64,000 bases of DNA from Gemmatimonadota bacterium (GTDB taxonomy: Bacteria > Gemmatimonadota > Gemmatimonadetes > Gemmatimonadales > GWC2-71-9), in assembly GCA_029863245.1 (NCBI GenBank), contig JAOTVV010000013.1:1-64000 (forward strand). The letters run 5' to 3'. The notes below the pieces were generated by a model. That model was not told the origin of the DNA. It did no database searches and saw only the letters and a list, made by a program, of their open reading frames with translations. Both the position numbers and the translations under genes were made by a program. This document shows, in pieces, positions 8,611-18,114 of the stretch. Position 1 is the stretch's first letter. Every line of letters starts with the position of its first letter.

Positions 8611-9585
8611 ATGCCCCACATCCGACTGCGCTACCTATCGCGTGCCGACGTGGAGACCGTCGGCCTCACCATGGGCGAGATCGTCGACACCGTCGAGGTG
8701 ATGTTTCTCGACAAGGCGCGCGGTGAGGCGGAAATGCCACCCAAGCCGGCGATCCACCCATCCCAGGACGCCTTCATTCACGCCATGCCCGCGTTTCTCC
8801 CACGGACAGGCGCGGCCGGCGTGAAATGGATCTCGGGGAACCCCGGGAACCGTGCCCGGGGGCTGCCCTACATCGCCGGGCTTCTCATCCTGAACGATCC
8901 GGAAACCGGGTTCCCCATCGCGGTCATGGATGCCACCTGGATCACTGCCATGCGCACAGGTGCTGCAACGGCCGTGGCGGCGACCCACCTCGCGCGATCC
9001 GAATCGAAAACGGTGGGTATCGTGGCGTGCGGCGTGCAGGGGCGCACCAACCTCGAGGCCCTGTGCACCCGCTTTGCGATCGAAGAAGCGCGGGCCTATG
9101 ACATCGACCCCGATGCGGCGCGGTGCTACGCGGAGGAGATGGCGCACCAATGTGGCATGACCGTGACGGTGGTGCGTGACCCACGGGAGGCGGTGGCGGA
9201 GCTCGACATGGTGGTCACCAGCGGCCCGATCCTGCGCGATCCGTCACCCGTGATCGAGGCCGGATGGATCTCCCCCGGCGCATTCGCCTGCGCGCTCGAC
9301 TTCGATTCCTACTGGACGCCAGCGGCGGTCAGGGCCGCCGATCGATTCGTGACCGACGATCTCCCCCAGTTGGACTACTACCGATCGCTCGGGTTCTTCA
9401 GGCACATCCCCGCGCCGGATGGAGACCTCGCCGAAATCGTCGCGGGTGGCGCGCCCGGTCGCCAATCCGACAACGAAGCCATCCTGTGCATGAACTTGGG
9501 TTTGGCCTTGGAAGACGTGGCCGTGGGCAAGCTCATCTACGATCGAGCCGTCGGCCTGGATATCGGCGTGGAATTGGAGCTGTGA
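8611..9585 (+). CDS. Ornithine cyclodeaminase / mu-crystallin family protein
   Basis: A 324-residue NAD(P)-dependent enzyme of the OCD/mu-crystallin/alanine dehydrogenase family. Signatures are VKWISGNPGNRARGLPYI (substrate-binding Lys), the conserved MDATWITAMRTGAATAVAA, the Rossmann segment TVGIVACGVQGRTNLEAL, and ALDFDSYWTPAAV near the catalytic Asp. Members deaminate ornithine to proline, reduce ketimines or act as amino-acid dehydrogenases; the substrate cannot be read from the sequence. The gene stands alone between a divergent aldo/keto reductase and a convergent S9 peptidase, preceded by a strong hairpin and followed by a terminator-like hairpin. Confidence 0.9.
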   Translation: MPHIRLRYLSRADVETVGLTMGEIVDTVEVMFLDKARGEAEMPPKPAIHPSQDAFIHAMPAFLPRTGAAGVKWISGNPGNRARGLPYIAGLLILNDPETGFPIAVMDATWITAMRTGAATAVAATHLARSESKTVGIVACGVQGRTNLEALCTRFAIEEARAYDIDPDAARCYAEEMAHQCGMTVTVVRDPREAVAELDMVVTSGPILRDPSPVIEAGWISPGAFACALDFDSYWTPAAVRAADRFVTDDLPQLDYYRSLGFFRHIPAPDGDLAEIVAGGAPGRQSDNEAILCMNLGLALEDVAVGKLIYDRAVGLDIGVELEL

Positions 9586-9652
9586 CCGTAGGATCTCACC
9601 ACTCGGGTCGCCCTTGCCCGGATCAGCGGACGGAGCGGCGTAACGGCGTCGA

Positions 9653-9693
9653 CCGTGGGGCGCAGGCGCATTGCGTGAGTTTGCGCCCCACGG
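9653..9693. terminator. Hairpin between convergent genes
   Basis: A 12-bp perfect stem (9653-9664 with 9682-9693) with a 17-nt loop lies between the stops of the cyclodeaminase-like and S9 peptidase genes. There is no long T-tract. It is probably a bidirectional terminator for the two converging transcripts. Confidence 0.5.
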
Positions 9694-9709
9694 GGATCGG
9701 CGGAGCGTT

Positions 9710-12196
9710 CTAGCGACCGGTCGAGACTTTCTTCCCTTCCGGCGGTCCCTGTTTCACATAGCGCTCGAGCCACTCCTGCATCTCCCACAGCATGTGCAGG
9801 ATCGACTCACGGGCGCGGTAGCCGTGGCTCTCGTGCGGCAGCAGGACCAGGCGCGCCGTCTTGCCGAGTCCCTTGAGCGCGTGATAGTAGCGCTCGCTCT
9901 GGATCGGGAACGTACCAGAGTTGTTGTCAGCTTCGCCGTGGATCAGGAGAATCGGCTCGTTGATCTTGTCGGCATTCATGAACGGCGACATCCGGAAGTA
10001 CACCTCCGGCGCCTCCCAAAACGTGCGCTGTTCGGCCTGGAACCCAAACGGCGTGAGGGACCGATTGTACGCACCCGATCGAGCGATACCGGCAGAGAAG
10101 ACGTCGGAGTGCGCGAGCACGTTGGCCGCCATGAACGCCCCGTACGAGTGGCCCCCAATGCCCATACGGCCGCGCTCCGCAATACCTCGACGCTCCATCT
10201 CCACCGCCGCCGCCTCGGCGCTAGCAACGAGCTGCTCGACGTACGTATCGTTGGGCTCCGCATCGCCCTCGCCGACGATCGGCATGGTAGCACCATCCAG
10301 CACCGCGTACCCGAGCGACACCCAGATGGGCGTGGACCACCCGCCAAGACGCGTGTACCGGTACGGCGACCCCACCATCTGTGCGGCGGCATCGGCATCC
10401 TTGAACTCCCGCGGATACGCCCACACGAAGAGGGGGAGCGGACCGTCGCGCTGGGCATCGTAGCCGGGCGGGAGGTACAGGGTGCCCGACAGTGTCACCC
10501 CGTCGGCCCGCTGGTATTGGATCAGCTCCTTCTGCATCCCCGTCAACTGAGGCGTCGGATTGGGGAAAAACGTGATCTGATTCACGCCCCCGCGGCGGAG
10601 GTCCCGAATGAAGTAGTTGGGTGGCTCCTCCTGCGACTCCCGACTCGTGAGGATCGTGCGCCCCTGATCGTCAAGCACGTCGAGCGGGAACTCATAGACG
10701 GGCGCTTCGGAGCGGAACAGGCGCTGGGTCTGCTTGGTGCGAAGGTCAAACTTGTCGATGAACGGCCGATCACCTTCCGGTGACGCTCCCTGGCCCCGCA
10801 GGAACAGCGTTCGACCCCGATCGGTGGTGCGAAGCACGTAGCGGCCGCGCGCATTCATCCGCATCACCGGCATTCCCGGATCGTTGTAGCGATCCTCGTA
10901 CGATCGATCGAAGATCAGCTCGGGCTCGCTCTCCAGACTATTGGGGCGGACTCGCCATACCCGCGCCTGCCGCGTTCGCCACCAGCTCTCCGTCACCAGT
11001 GCCAGGTCGTCGCCCCCCCACATAATGCCACCGTACCGGTAGCCCAGCGTGATGACGGGCTTGGGGGCATTGGCGAATGGCGCGGCGTGCACGAACACGC
11101 GGTCGCGCTGCTCCGCCGGCTTGCCGGCGTCACCGCCATCGAGGGCCTCGACCCAGGAGAGCGTCGCTGGGGCATCCGCCCGCCAAAACACGCTGCGCGG
11201 TCCCGTAGGCACGCTCCCAAACGGTACCGGCACCTCTTCCTGGAGCGGCAGATCGGCGACCAGATAGACCGGAGACCCGTTCACGTCGAGCACTTCGATG
11301 CGGTTCGGGAACCGGTACCACGGCACCAGATACGAGAACGGCCGGTGCGTGCGTTCGATCAGGATGTACCGTCCATCGGGTGACGGACTGAAGCTCCCGA
11401 TGAGGCCGGGGTTTCCCAGCCGCGTGACCTTCCCGTCCACCGTGATGCGCGCGAGCTGCGCCGTCGCGTAGTGCTCGAACAGTGCTTCGTCGTGCCTGTT
11501 CTCGAGCAGATCCTGATACGTCCTGGCGGGGGCGGTCTTGTCGACGTTCTGCTGGATGGTCGGTCCACTCGGTACCCGGGTCTCCGCCGGCTCCGTGCCG
11601 CGCGCTTCGGGGATCATCGTGACCAGGATCGTCCACGAATCGGCAGCCCAGACCGGCCCACCCGCCAGCACGGTGTTGAGCACCGGGCCGGTCAGTCGAC
11701 GAGCCTGGCCCGTCTCGATGTCTGTCACCCACAGCTCGATCCCATCGTCGGCAGTATGGGTAAAGGCGACCCGCTTGCCATCGGGTGACCACTCGACGTC
11801 TTCGAGTTTGGGATTGGCCGGCAATCCGGTGACGACCACCTCACGGCGATCGGCGATGCGCATGAACCGCGCCCCAGTGTATGGGGTGCGCCGTGAGCGG
11901 CCATTGGTTTGAGGCGCGATACGCGTCCCGGCGAGCCGAAGCTCCCGCGCAGCCAGATCAGCAATGGACGGCAGACTCGGGCTCTCGAGCAGCAGCATCC
12001 ACTCGTCGTCGGGGCTCATGCGCACCGCTGGAGTCGGTGGCGCATCCACAATGTCGACCAGCACCTGCGCGGGCTGTCGATATCCCTGTTCGGTGCCTTG
12101 AGCGAAGGCCACTCCCACGGTGAACACCACCGCGCCGCAAGCCGCAAGCAACGAGACGCCGACGGAACGGCGACGGTAGATGGACGCGACAGGCAT
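9710..12196 (-). CDS. Secreted S9-family prolyl oligopeptidase-like peptidase
   Basis: An 828-residue exported serine peptidase: Sec signal (to about FTVGVAFAQ), a WD/beta-propeller-like domain (about residues 60-560) and a C-terminal alpha/beta hydrolase. The triad is visible as Ser in GIGGHSYGAFMAANVLAHS, Asp in LLIHGEADNNSGTFP and His in LPHESHGYRARES. The segment IARSGAYNRSLTPFGFQ resembles the S9D glutamyl-endopeptidase branch, so cleavage after Glu is a reasonable guess. A strong GGGAGGTGG lies before ATG 12196; longer in-frame starts upstream read through unlike sequence. It follows hypE by 109 bases on the same strand, but a role in hydrogenase maturation is not expected. Confidence 0.9.
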   Translation of the reverse strand: MPVASIYRRRSVGVSLLAACGAVVFTVGVAFAQGTEQGYRQPAQVLVDIVDAPPTPAVRMSPDDEWMLLLESPSLPSIADLAARELRLAGTRIAPQTNGRSRRTPYTGARFMRIADRREVVVTGLPANPKLEDVEWSPDGKRVAFTHTADDGIELWVTDIETGQARRLTGPVLNTVLAGGPVWAADSWTILVTMIPEARGTEPAETRVPSGPTIQQNVDKTAPARTYQDLLENRHDEALFEHYATAQLARITVDGKVTRLGNPGLIGSFSPSPDGRYILIERTHRPFSYLVPWYRFPNRIEVLDVNGSPVYLVADLPLQEEVPVPFGSVPTGPRSVFWRADAPATLSWVEALDGGDAGKPAEQRDRVFVHAAPFANAPKPVITLGYRYGGIMWGGDDLALVTESWWRTRQARVWRVRPNSLESEPELIFDRSYEDRYNDPGMPVMRMNARGRYVLRTTDRGRTLFLRGQGASPEGDRPFIDKFDLRTKQTQRLFRSEAPVYEFPLDVLDDQGRTILTSRESQEEPPNYFIRDLRRGGVNQITFFPNPTPQLTGMQKELIQYQRADGVTLSGTLYLPPGYDAQRDGPLPLFVWAYPREFKDADAAAQMVGSPYRYTRLGGWSTPIWVSLGYAVLDGATMPIVGEGDAEPNDTYVEQLVASAEAAAVEMERRGIAERGRMGIGGHSYGAFMAANVLAHSDVFSAGIARSGAYNRSLTPFGFQAEQRTFWEAPEVYFRMSPFMNADKINEPILLIHGEADNNSGTFPIQSERYYHALKGLGKTARLVLLPHESHGYRARESILHMLWEMQEWLERYVKQGPPEGKKVSTGR

Positions 12197-12305
12197 TGCC
12201 GCCACCTCCCTGTGCAGAAACGAGATTCGATCGAGTGTATCGAGAAAGTCTATGCTGCGGTTCCGGCCCCGGCTAGAGAAAGGGGCGAGCCTCCGCCTTC
12301 GCCGC

Positions 12306-13361
12306 TCAGCAGATCCGTGGTAGCTGGTCCCCCGGTAGCATGTCGACGACCCTGGTCCCCCCAATCGCCGTCCGAAGCGCCACGAGCCCGGCATGCTCCG
12401 GCACCACTCGGCCGATGACCACGGCCTCGGTACCGAGCGGGTGTGCGCGCAACGCCGCGAGCGCGAGCTCGGAGGAGTCGTGATCGACGATGGCCACCAT
12501 AATCCCTTCATTGGCCACGTAGAGCGGATCGAACCCCAGCATCTCGCAGGCCGCGGAAACGGGGCCCGGGATCGGGATTGCCGTCTCGTCGAGCATGATC
12601 CCCACGCCCGCCGCGCGCGCAATCTCGTTGAGCGCGCTCGCCATCCCGCCACGGGTGGGATCGCGGAGCACGTGCACGGCGGAGCCGACCGCACCACGCA
12701 GGAGCTCGACCAGCGGAGACAGGTTGGCCGTATCGCTCTCGACCTCTGCCTCGAAGGCCATTCCCTCCCGCACGGCCATCACGGCGATGCCATGACGTCC
12801 GATGGGACCGCTCACCAGCACGGCATCGCCCGGCCGAGCACGCTCTGGCGCGGGCATGAACGCAGCATCCATCTCACCTACTCCGGTGGTGTTGATGAAC
12901 ACGCCGTCCGCCTTGCCCCGCTCGACGACCTTCGTGTCACCGGTGATGATGACAACGCCCGCCTCGCTCGCCGCCCTTGCCATTTCCGCAATGATGCGGT
13001 CCAGCGTGAGGAGCTCGAGTCCCTCTTCGAGGACAAAGCCGGCGGTGAGGTACTTGGCCCGGGCACCCATCATGGCGAGATCGTTCACGGTACCGTGTAT
13101 GGCGAGGGTGCCGATGTTCCCGCCCGGGAATTCCAGCGGACGCACGACGAACGTGTCCGTCGAGACGGCGAGCCGGCTCGACGCCACGTCGACCACCGCC
13201 GCATCGCCCAGCTTGGTGAGCGTGGGGTTGCCGAAATGGGGGAGAAAGCGCTCCGCGAGCAGCGCCGCACTCATCTTTCCCCCCGACCCGTGCCCCAGCT
13301 GTATCTGGCGATACACGCCATGCGGAACCGGGCAGTTGGGGCCGTCGACCGGCGATGTCAC
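12306..13361 (-). CDS. hypE: Hydrogenase maturation factor HypE
   Basis: A 351-residue enzyme that, with HypF, makes the cyanide ligand of the [NiFe] centre by dehydrating a C-terminal thiocarboxamide. It shows the PurM/AIR-synthase fold: GHGSGGKMSAALL at the N-terminus, GDAAVVDV, ITGDTKVVERG and DPTRGGMASALNEIA. The essential C-terminal Cys is present in the ending PRIC. GTG 13361 is the start, two bases after the last base of the hypD stop codon (one base between them), implying translational coupling; a longer open frame to 13493 overlaps hypD and does not look like HypE. Confidence 0.96.
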   Translation of the reverse strand: MTSPVDGPNCPVPHGVYRQIQLGHGSGGKMSAALLAERFLPHFGNPTLTKLGDAAVVDVASSRLAVSTDTFVVRPLEFPGGNIGTLAIHGTVNDLAMMGARAKYLTAGFVLEEGLELLTLDRIIAEMARAASEAGVVIITGDTKVVERGKADGVFINTTGVGEMDAAFMPAPERARPGDAVLVSGPIGRHGIAVMAVREGMAFEAEVESDTANLSPLVELLRGAVGSAVHVLRDPTRGGMASALNEIARAAGVGIMLDETAIPIPGPVSAACEMLGFDPLYVANEGIMVAIVDHDSSELALAALRAHPLGTEAVVIGRVVPEHAGLVALRTAIGGTRVVDMLPGDQLPRIC

Positions 13362-13362
13362 G

Positions 13363-14469
13363 TCACGCCTTGGCGGCGGCGCTCCGGAAGCGGCCGTAGT
13401 TGAAGTACGCGGCGCACGCTCCCTCCGACGACACCATCGGTGCCCCGAGCGGACGTTCAGGCGTGCACAGCGTGCCGAAGGCCGGACACTCATGGGGCTT
13501 CATCTTGCCGCGGAGCACATCACCCGCATGGCACTCCTCGGGTTCCGTCGCCGTGACGACCGAGACGCCGAATTTCAGCTCCGCATCGAACGCCGCATAT
13601 TCCTCACGCAAGCCGAGCCCACTCGATGGGATCATGCCGATGCCGCGCCATTGGCGATCGACCAGACGAAACACCTTGCCGATCACGTCCTGGGCCGGTC
13701 GATTGCCTTCCCGCCGCACGGAACGCACATACTGATTCTCCACCTCGTGGCGACCCTTCTCGAGTTGGTTTACCGCCATCAAGATGCCCTCCAACAGATC
13801 GAGCGGCTCGAATCCCGTCACCACGATCGGTACGCGGTATGTCGCGGCCAACGGCTCGTACTCAGTCCACCCCATTACGGTGCACACGTGACCCGCCGCG
13901 AGGAAAGCCTGGACGCGATTGTCCGGCGACGCGAGGAGCGCCGTCATGGCGGGCGGGACGGTCACGTGGGAAACGAGCACGCTGAAATTGGATACATCGA
14001 GCTGCTTCGCGCGCCACACCGCCATCGCGTTGGCCGGAGCGGTGGTCTCGAAGCCCACGGCGAAGAACACCACTTCCTTGTCCGGATGTCGGCGCGCAAT
14101 CTCCAACGCGTCGAGTGGCGAATACACGATTCGCACGTCGCCTCCGTTGGCCCGAACCTGGAACAGGTCCGACTCGCTGCCCGGCACGCGGAGCATGTCG
14201 CCGAACGATGTGAAGACCACGTCGGGCCGCGCAGCGATGTGCAGGGCCCGGTCGATCTGCTCCAGTGGCGTCACACACACGGGACAGCCCGGCCCGTGAA
14301 TCATCTCGACGGCGTCATGCAGCAGCTCGTCGATCCCCTGCTTGACGATCGTGTGTGTCTGACCGCCGCAAACTTCCATGAGCACCCAGCGGCGCGATGC
14401 AGTGCTGCGAATCTGGTCGGCCAGCGATCGGGCGATCTTGGGATCCCGGTACTCGGAGAGGTACTTCAC
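13363..14469 (-). CDS. hypD: Hydrogenase maturation factor HypD
   Basis: A 368-residue [4Fe-4S] protein forming the scaffold with HypC on which Fe(CN)2CO is assembled. Signatures are [29 protein letters not shown] (redox Cys pair), [26 protein letters not shown], and the C-terminal cluster region [20 protein letters not shown] with further cysteines in [17 protein letters not shown]. The start is the GTG of KYLSEYRDP, overlapping the hypC stop in a GTGA junction. Length matches the family. Confidence 0.97.
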   Translation of the reverse strand: MKYLSEYRDPKIARSLADQIRSTASRRWVLMEVCGGQTHTIVKQGIDELLHDAVEMIHGPGCPVCVTPLEQIDRALHIAARPDVVFTSFGDMLRVPGSESDLFQVRANGGDVRIVYSPLDALEIARRHPDKEVVFFAVGFETTAPANAMAVWRAKQLDVSNFSVLVSHVTVPPAMTALLASPDNRVQAFLAAGHVCTVMGWTEYEPLAATYRVPIVVTGFEPLDLLEGILMAVNQLEKGRHEVENQYVRSVRREGNRPAQDVIGKVFRLVDRQWRGIGMIPSSGLGLREEYAAFDAELKFGVSVVTATEPEECHAGDVLRGKMKPHECPAFGTLCTPERPLGAPMVSSEGACAAYFNYGRFRSAAAKA

Positions 14470-14756
14470 GATGCTGTTCCACCTTCCAGACTGCGGTCGG
14501 CCACGTCGCCGAGCCACTCCAACTCGTCCAGCTCGCTCATCTCCTTGAGAATCTCGAATGTCCGCTTGGCTTCGTCCTCGTCGACTTTGGAGATCGCGAA
14601 CCCGACGTGCACGATGGCGTAGTCGCCGACCTGGATGTCCTCATCCAGGTACGCGAGGCACACGTCGCGTCGCACGCCGCCGAAGTCGACGGTTCCCATG
14701 CGAAGCCCCGTGTCGTCCTTGATCTCGACGATCCGTCCGGGAATACCGAGGCACAT
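14466..14756 (-). CDS. hypC: Hydrogenase maturation chaperone HypC
   Basis: A 96-residue chaperone of the HypC/HupF family. It begins [12 protein letters not shown], in which Cys2, exposed after removal of Met1, binds the iron-ligand complex and the large-subunit precursor. The beta-barrel core [19 protein letters not shown] and [21 protein letters not shown] is typical. It overlaps hypD by 4 bases and lies 9 bases after hypF. Only one hypC copy is seen, so it presumably serves both HypD and the large subunit. Confidence 0.97.
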   Translation of the reverse strand: MCLGIPGRIVEIKDDTGLRMGTVDFGGVRRDVCLAYLDEDIQVGDYAIVHVGFAISKVDEDEAKRTFEILKEMSELDELEWLGDVADRSLEGGTAS

Positions 14757-14765
14757 AGGTGACTC

Positions 14766-17069
14766 CTACGTTCGTGAGTCGCGCGCGAGGACCGCGGCGG
14801 CGACGGCCGTCTGGCCGTAGCTGATGGCGCCGTCATTCGGGCTGAGCGCCCGCGGCAGCAGCACCCGCAAGCCGACCGCGGCCAGGCCCGACGCCGTGCG
14901 ATCCAGCAGGCGGGCGTTCTGGAACACCCCCCCACCCAACGCAACTTGATTTATCGCCGTTGACTCCGCCAGGCGACGCGTCACTTCCACAGTGGCCCGC
15001 GCGACCGCGTCATGGAAGCCAGCCGCCAGCTCTGCCAAGTCGGCACCCTGGAGCCCACGCTCGCCCAGCGCCGCCAGGAGCGGGATCGGATCGAGCTCGA
15101 ACCGGCCGTCCTCTGCCTCGACCACCGGAAGCGGCAGGTCGACGCCCGGGCGCCGTCCCGCAAGGGCCTCCAGCTCCATGGCCGCCTGTCCCTCATAGTG
15201 ACACCGCCAGCGCGTCCCGAGCACGGCCGCAGCGGCATCGAACAGCCGGCCCATGGAAGACGCGAGCGGGGCGTTCAAAGCTCGCTCGATCTGCTGCTCG
15301 GCGAGCACACGCTCCGCATCCGTCACCTCGAGGAACGCCCGGGCAAACACCGGTGCGATCTCGCGCGCCAGGGAGAGATACCCCACGGCCACCCGCCAGG
15401 GTTGCCGTGCCGCAAGATCCCCGCCCGGAAGCGGTACATATCTGAGCTGACACCGACGATCGTAGGTCACAAGGTCGGCAACGAAGATCTCGGCTCCCCA
15501 CACCGCCCCGTCGTCGCCGTACCCGGTGCCGTCATACGCAATGCCGATCACGGGCGCCGTGACACCATGCTCGGCGGCCACCGCCGCCACGTGCGCATGG
15601 TGGTGCTGCACGGCGAGCGGCTCACCGAGGTCGAGCTCCGCGGCGACTCTCGTCGACAAATAGCCCGGGTGGAGATCGCGAACCACCAGTTCGGGCTCGA
15701 TCCGGAAGAGCTTCCCGAGCAGTCGAACGGCTGTCTTGAAGTGCTCCAGCGTCTCGAGATTCTCGAGGTCACCGATGTGCTGGCTCACATAGGCCGTCCC
15801 ACCGTGCGCCAGCGTAAAGGTGTTTTTCAGGTGCGGTCCGACGGCCAGCAGCGGCCGCGGCACGGGGACGGGCAGCGGGATGGGGAGCGGCGCGTAGCCT
15901 CGTGCGCGGCGCAGGAAGACGGCGCCGTGCCCTGTCGGTCGCACCACGGAATCGTCGTAGCGAGCAACGATCTCCCGATCGTGCAACAACAGCACGTCGG
16001 CGATCTTCCCGAGCTTTCTCCGCGCGTCGTCGTTCGCCGTGGCGATGGGTTCCTCGCTCAGGTTCCCGCTGGTCATCACGAGCGGGCGATCCACCAGCCC
16101 CAGCAGGAGGTTATGCAGCGGAGTGTAGGCCGTCATCACGCCAACGGTGTCGAGGAGCGGCGCGACCGACGGTGCGAGCGTGCTCCCGGGATGTGTCCGC
16201 AGCAGCACGATCGGTCGCTCGGGCGACATGAGGAGCCGTTCCTCCTCCGGACCCACCGTCCCGAGCCGGCGGGCCTCGGCGACCGCTCGTACCATGACCG
16301 CCAGCGGCTTCGCCTCACGCGCCTTGCGCTGCCTGAGCCGCCGGACCGCCTCGTCGTTAGTGGCATCCACGGCGAGGTGGAAGCCACCGAGTCCGCGAAT
16401 GGCGACGATCCGACCGTTCTGAAGTGCGCGCGCCGCCGTGGCGATGGGGTCGGCCGCATCGCCATTCTGATCGGTCGAACCCTCCACCCAGATCCGCGGC
16501 CCGCATTCGGGACACGAATTGCTCTCGGAGTGGTACCGTCGATCTGCCGGGGTTCGGTACTCGGTGAGACAGGCATCACATTGCTCGAACACGCGCATGG
16601 AGGTGCGCTCCCGGTCGTACGGCATCGCTTCGATCACGGTAAACCGGGGTCCGCAGTCGGTGCACGTGATGAACGGGTAGCGGTATCGACGGTTTCCCGG
16701 ATCGCCCAGCTCCGCCGTGCAGGCATCACACGTCGCAACGTCCGGAGACACCGGCTGGCGCCGGTCGGGCTGGTCCGTAGACGCGACGATTCGAAACCCT
16801 GTGTATTTGCCTGGCTGGGTGACCTGCACGTCGAGCCGATCGATCGTCGCGAGCGGTGGCGCCTCGGCGTCGATGGCGCCGACGAAGGCATCGAGTTGCT
16901 CGCCCGTCCCCTCGACGGCGATCCGCACCTCGCCGGCTTCGTTGCGGACCCAGCCGACGAGTCCGTGCCGCGATGCCAGTCGGTGGATAAACGGGCGGAA
17001 CCCGACGCCCTGCACAACCCCGGTCACGGTGATCTCGAGGGCAGCCCGCTCCTGCGACGGGGTCGTCAC
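14766..17069 (-). CDS. hypF: Carbamoyltransferase HypF
   Basis: A 767-residue enzyme that converts carbamoyl phosphate to carbamoyl-adenylate and transfers the group to the C-terminal Cys of HypE. Domains in order: acylphosphatase-like (GVVQGVGFRPFIHRLA), two zinc-finger-like motifs (CDACTAELGD..CTDCGPRF and CDACLTEY..CPECGPRI), a YrdC-like domain (RGLGGFHLAVDATNDEAVRR) and a Kae1-like domain with HHAHVAAVAAEHG, YDGTGYGDDGAVWGAE and ALGGGVFQNARLL. The ATG start overlaps the hypB stop by 4 bases. All expected motifs look intact. Confidence 0.97.
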   Translation of the reverse strand: MTTPSQERAALEITVTGVVQGVGFRPFIHRLASRHGLVGWVRNEAGEVRIAVEGTGEQLDAFVGAIDAEAPPLATIDRLDVQVTQPGKYTGFRIVASTDQPDRRQPVSPDVATCDACTAELGDPGNRRYRYPFITCTDCGPRFTVIEAMPYDRERTSMRVFEQCDACLTEYRTPADRRYHSESNSCPECGPRIWVEGSTDQNGDAADPIATAARALQNGRIVAIRGLGGFHLAVDATNDEAVRRLRQRKAREAKPLAVMVRAVAEARRLGTVGPEEERLLMSPERPIVLLRTHPGSTLAPSVAPLLDTVGVMTAYTPLHNLLLGLVDRPLVMTSGNLSEEPIATANDDARRKLGKIADVLLLHDREIVARYDDSVVRPTGHGAVFLRRARGYAPLPIPLPVPVPRPLLAVGPHLKNTFTLAHGGTAYVSQHIGDLENLETLEHFKTAVRLLGKLFRIEPELVVRDLHPGYLSTRVAAELDLGEPLAVQHHHAHVAAVAAEHGVTAPVIGIAYDGTGYGDDGAVWGAEIFVADLVTYDRRCQLRYVPLPGGDLAARQPWRVAVGYLSLAREIAPVFARAFLEVTDAERVLAEQQIERALNAPLASSMGRLFDAAAAVLGTRWRCHYEGQAAMELEALAGRRPGVDLPLPVVEAEDGRFELDPIPLLAALGERGLQGADLAELAAGFHDAVARATVEVTRRLAESTAINQVALGGGVFQNARLLDRTASGLAAVGLRVLLPRALSPNDGAISYGQTAVAAAVLARDSRT

Positions 17070-17737
17070 CGCGCGCGCGCGTCGCGGACCTGGTTCCTCA
17101 GGAAGGCATACCAGTCCTCGAGTCCCTCGCTGGAGCGGGCCGAGGTGCGGAAGAAGGTGAGTGCGCCGTGCACGCCCCGTGCGATCGCTTCCGCTCGCGC
17201 AATGTCGAACGGGACGTAGGGAAGCAGATCGATCTTGGTGAATACAGCGTAGCGTGACTGCTGAAACATCTTCGGGTACTTCGCTGGCTTGTCCTCGCCT
17301 TCGGTCACGGCGAAGAGGACGATTTTCGCTGTCTCACCGAGGTCCCAGCTAGCCGGACAGACGAGATTGCCCACGTTCTCGATGAAAAGGAGGTCGGTGG
17401 CCGCCAGATCGACCACGTCGAGCGCTGTCTGGACCTGCCGGGCGTCCAGATGGCAGGCACCGCCAGTCACGACAGCCTGCACCAGGTGCTCAGTGCGGGC
17501 GGCAAGACGGTCGGCGTCGTTCTGGGTCTGCACATCGCCGGTCACCACCGCGATCCGAAGTTCTTGCCCCAGATCCTGGAGCGTACGCTCCAGGAGCGTC
17601 GTTTTCCCGGAGCCGGGCGACGAGACGAGGTTGAAGGTCGGCACCCGGTGCTGGGCGAGCCGGCGGCGGACGCCGGCGGCCAGCTCGTCGTTGCGTGCCA
17701 TGACCCGCTCTCTGACCTCAATCGTCCGGACGGCCAT
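17066..17737 (-). CDS. hypB: Hydrogenase nickel-insertion GTPase HypB
   Basis: A 223-residue SIMIBI-class GTPase that powers nickel insertion into the large subunit. It has P-loop SSPGSGKTTLLERTL, the metal/G-domain segment GGACHLDARQ, ENVGNLVCPASWDLGE, and the guanine-specifying FTKIDLLPYV. The N-terminus lacks both the histidine-rich stretch and the CxxCGC high-affinity nickel motif found in some HypB proteins, so nickel storage by this copy is unlikely. ATG 17737 has GGAGG six bases upstream and lies inside the 3' end of hypA, giving a 20-base overlap. Confidence 0.96.
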   Translation of the reverse strand: MAVRTIEVRERVMARNDELAAGVRRRLAQHRVPTFNLVSSPGSGKTTLLERTLQDLGQELRIAVVTGDVQTQNDADRLAARTEHLVQAVVTGGACHLDARQVQTALDVVDLAATDLLFIENVGNLVCPASWDLGETAKIVLFAVTEGEDKPAKYPKMFQQSRYAVFTKIDLLPYVPFDIARAEAIARGVHGALTFFRTSARSSEGLEDWYAFLRNQVRDARAR

Positions 17738-17978
17738 CGTCGACCTCCAGATAACTCACCCGGAGCACGTCTCCGGTCACGCGGGCGATAACGGGTCTTG
17801 CCGCTTTGAACGGGGGGCTCGTCAGCAGCGTCTCGAGCCAGAACTCCAGACTGTCGGCCTCGACGCCGGCCGCATCACCGACCTCCAGGCCAACCTCAAT
17901 GATGTTCGCGAGCTGGTCCCGCGGCACGTGGCGTTCGGCGATCGCGCAGACCTCGAGCGCCAGGCTCATCTCGTGCAT
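17718..17978 (-). CDS. hypA: HypA-like nickel chaperone lacking the zinc finger
   Basis: An 86-residue protein with the HypA start MHEMSLALEVCAIAERH, retaining His2, the nickel ligand, and Glu3. The middle IEVGLEVGDAAGVEADSLEF is typical, and the end GDVLRVSYLEVDDG matches the last beta-strand of HypA. Between them the usual zinc-binding loop with two CxxC pairs (about 25-30 residues) is missing, joined through PPFKAARPVIARV; only one Cys remains. The family is normally about 113 residues. The frame is uninterrupted, so this looks like an in-frame loss rather than a frameshift. It overlaps hypB by 20 bases and starts 136 bases after the cytochrome c stop. Confidence 0.88.
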   Translation of the reverse strand: MHEMSLALEVCAIAERHVPRDQLANIIEVGLEVGDAAGVEADSLEFWLETLLTSPPFKAARPVIARVTGDVLRVSYLEVDDGRPDD

Positions 17979-18114
17979 GGACGATTGTCAGGGGGAGGTG
18001 TCGACGGGCAGGGCCCGGTGCCCCCATGCCTCCAGTCGTTCAATGATACGGGCTCCGAGGGAGCCAACGCCATCCCACGCCCGATGCCGCGGGACCACGA
18101 CGCGCCACGGCGTG

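Noticed and set aside
12197..12697. 167-residue extension of the S9 peptidase upstream
   Set aside because: It overlaps hypE, lacks domain similarity and would place the clear signal peptide internally; a strong Shine-Dalgarno supports ATG 12196.
12802..14622. 606-codon plus-strand open frame over hypE, hypD and hypC
   Set aside because: It is antisense to well-supported genes, and the Arg/Ser/His-rich product shows no domains or start signals.
15012..17219. 735-codon plus-strand open frame over hypF and hypB
   Set aside because: It is antisense to intact, motif-complete hyp genes; its composition is Arg/His/Gly-rich and without any family motif. It arises from GC-rich codon bias.
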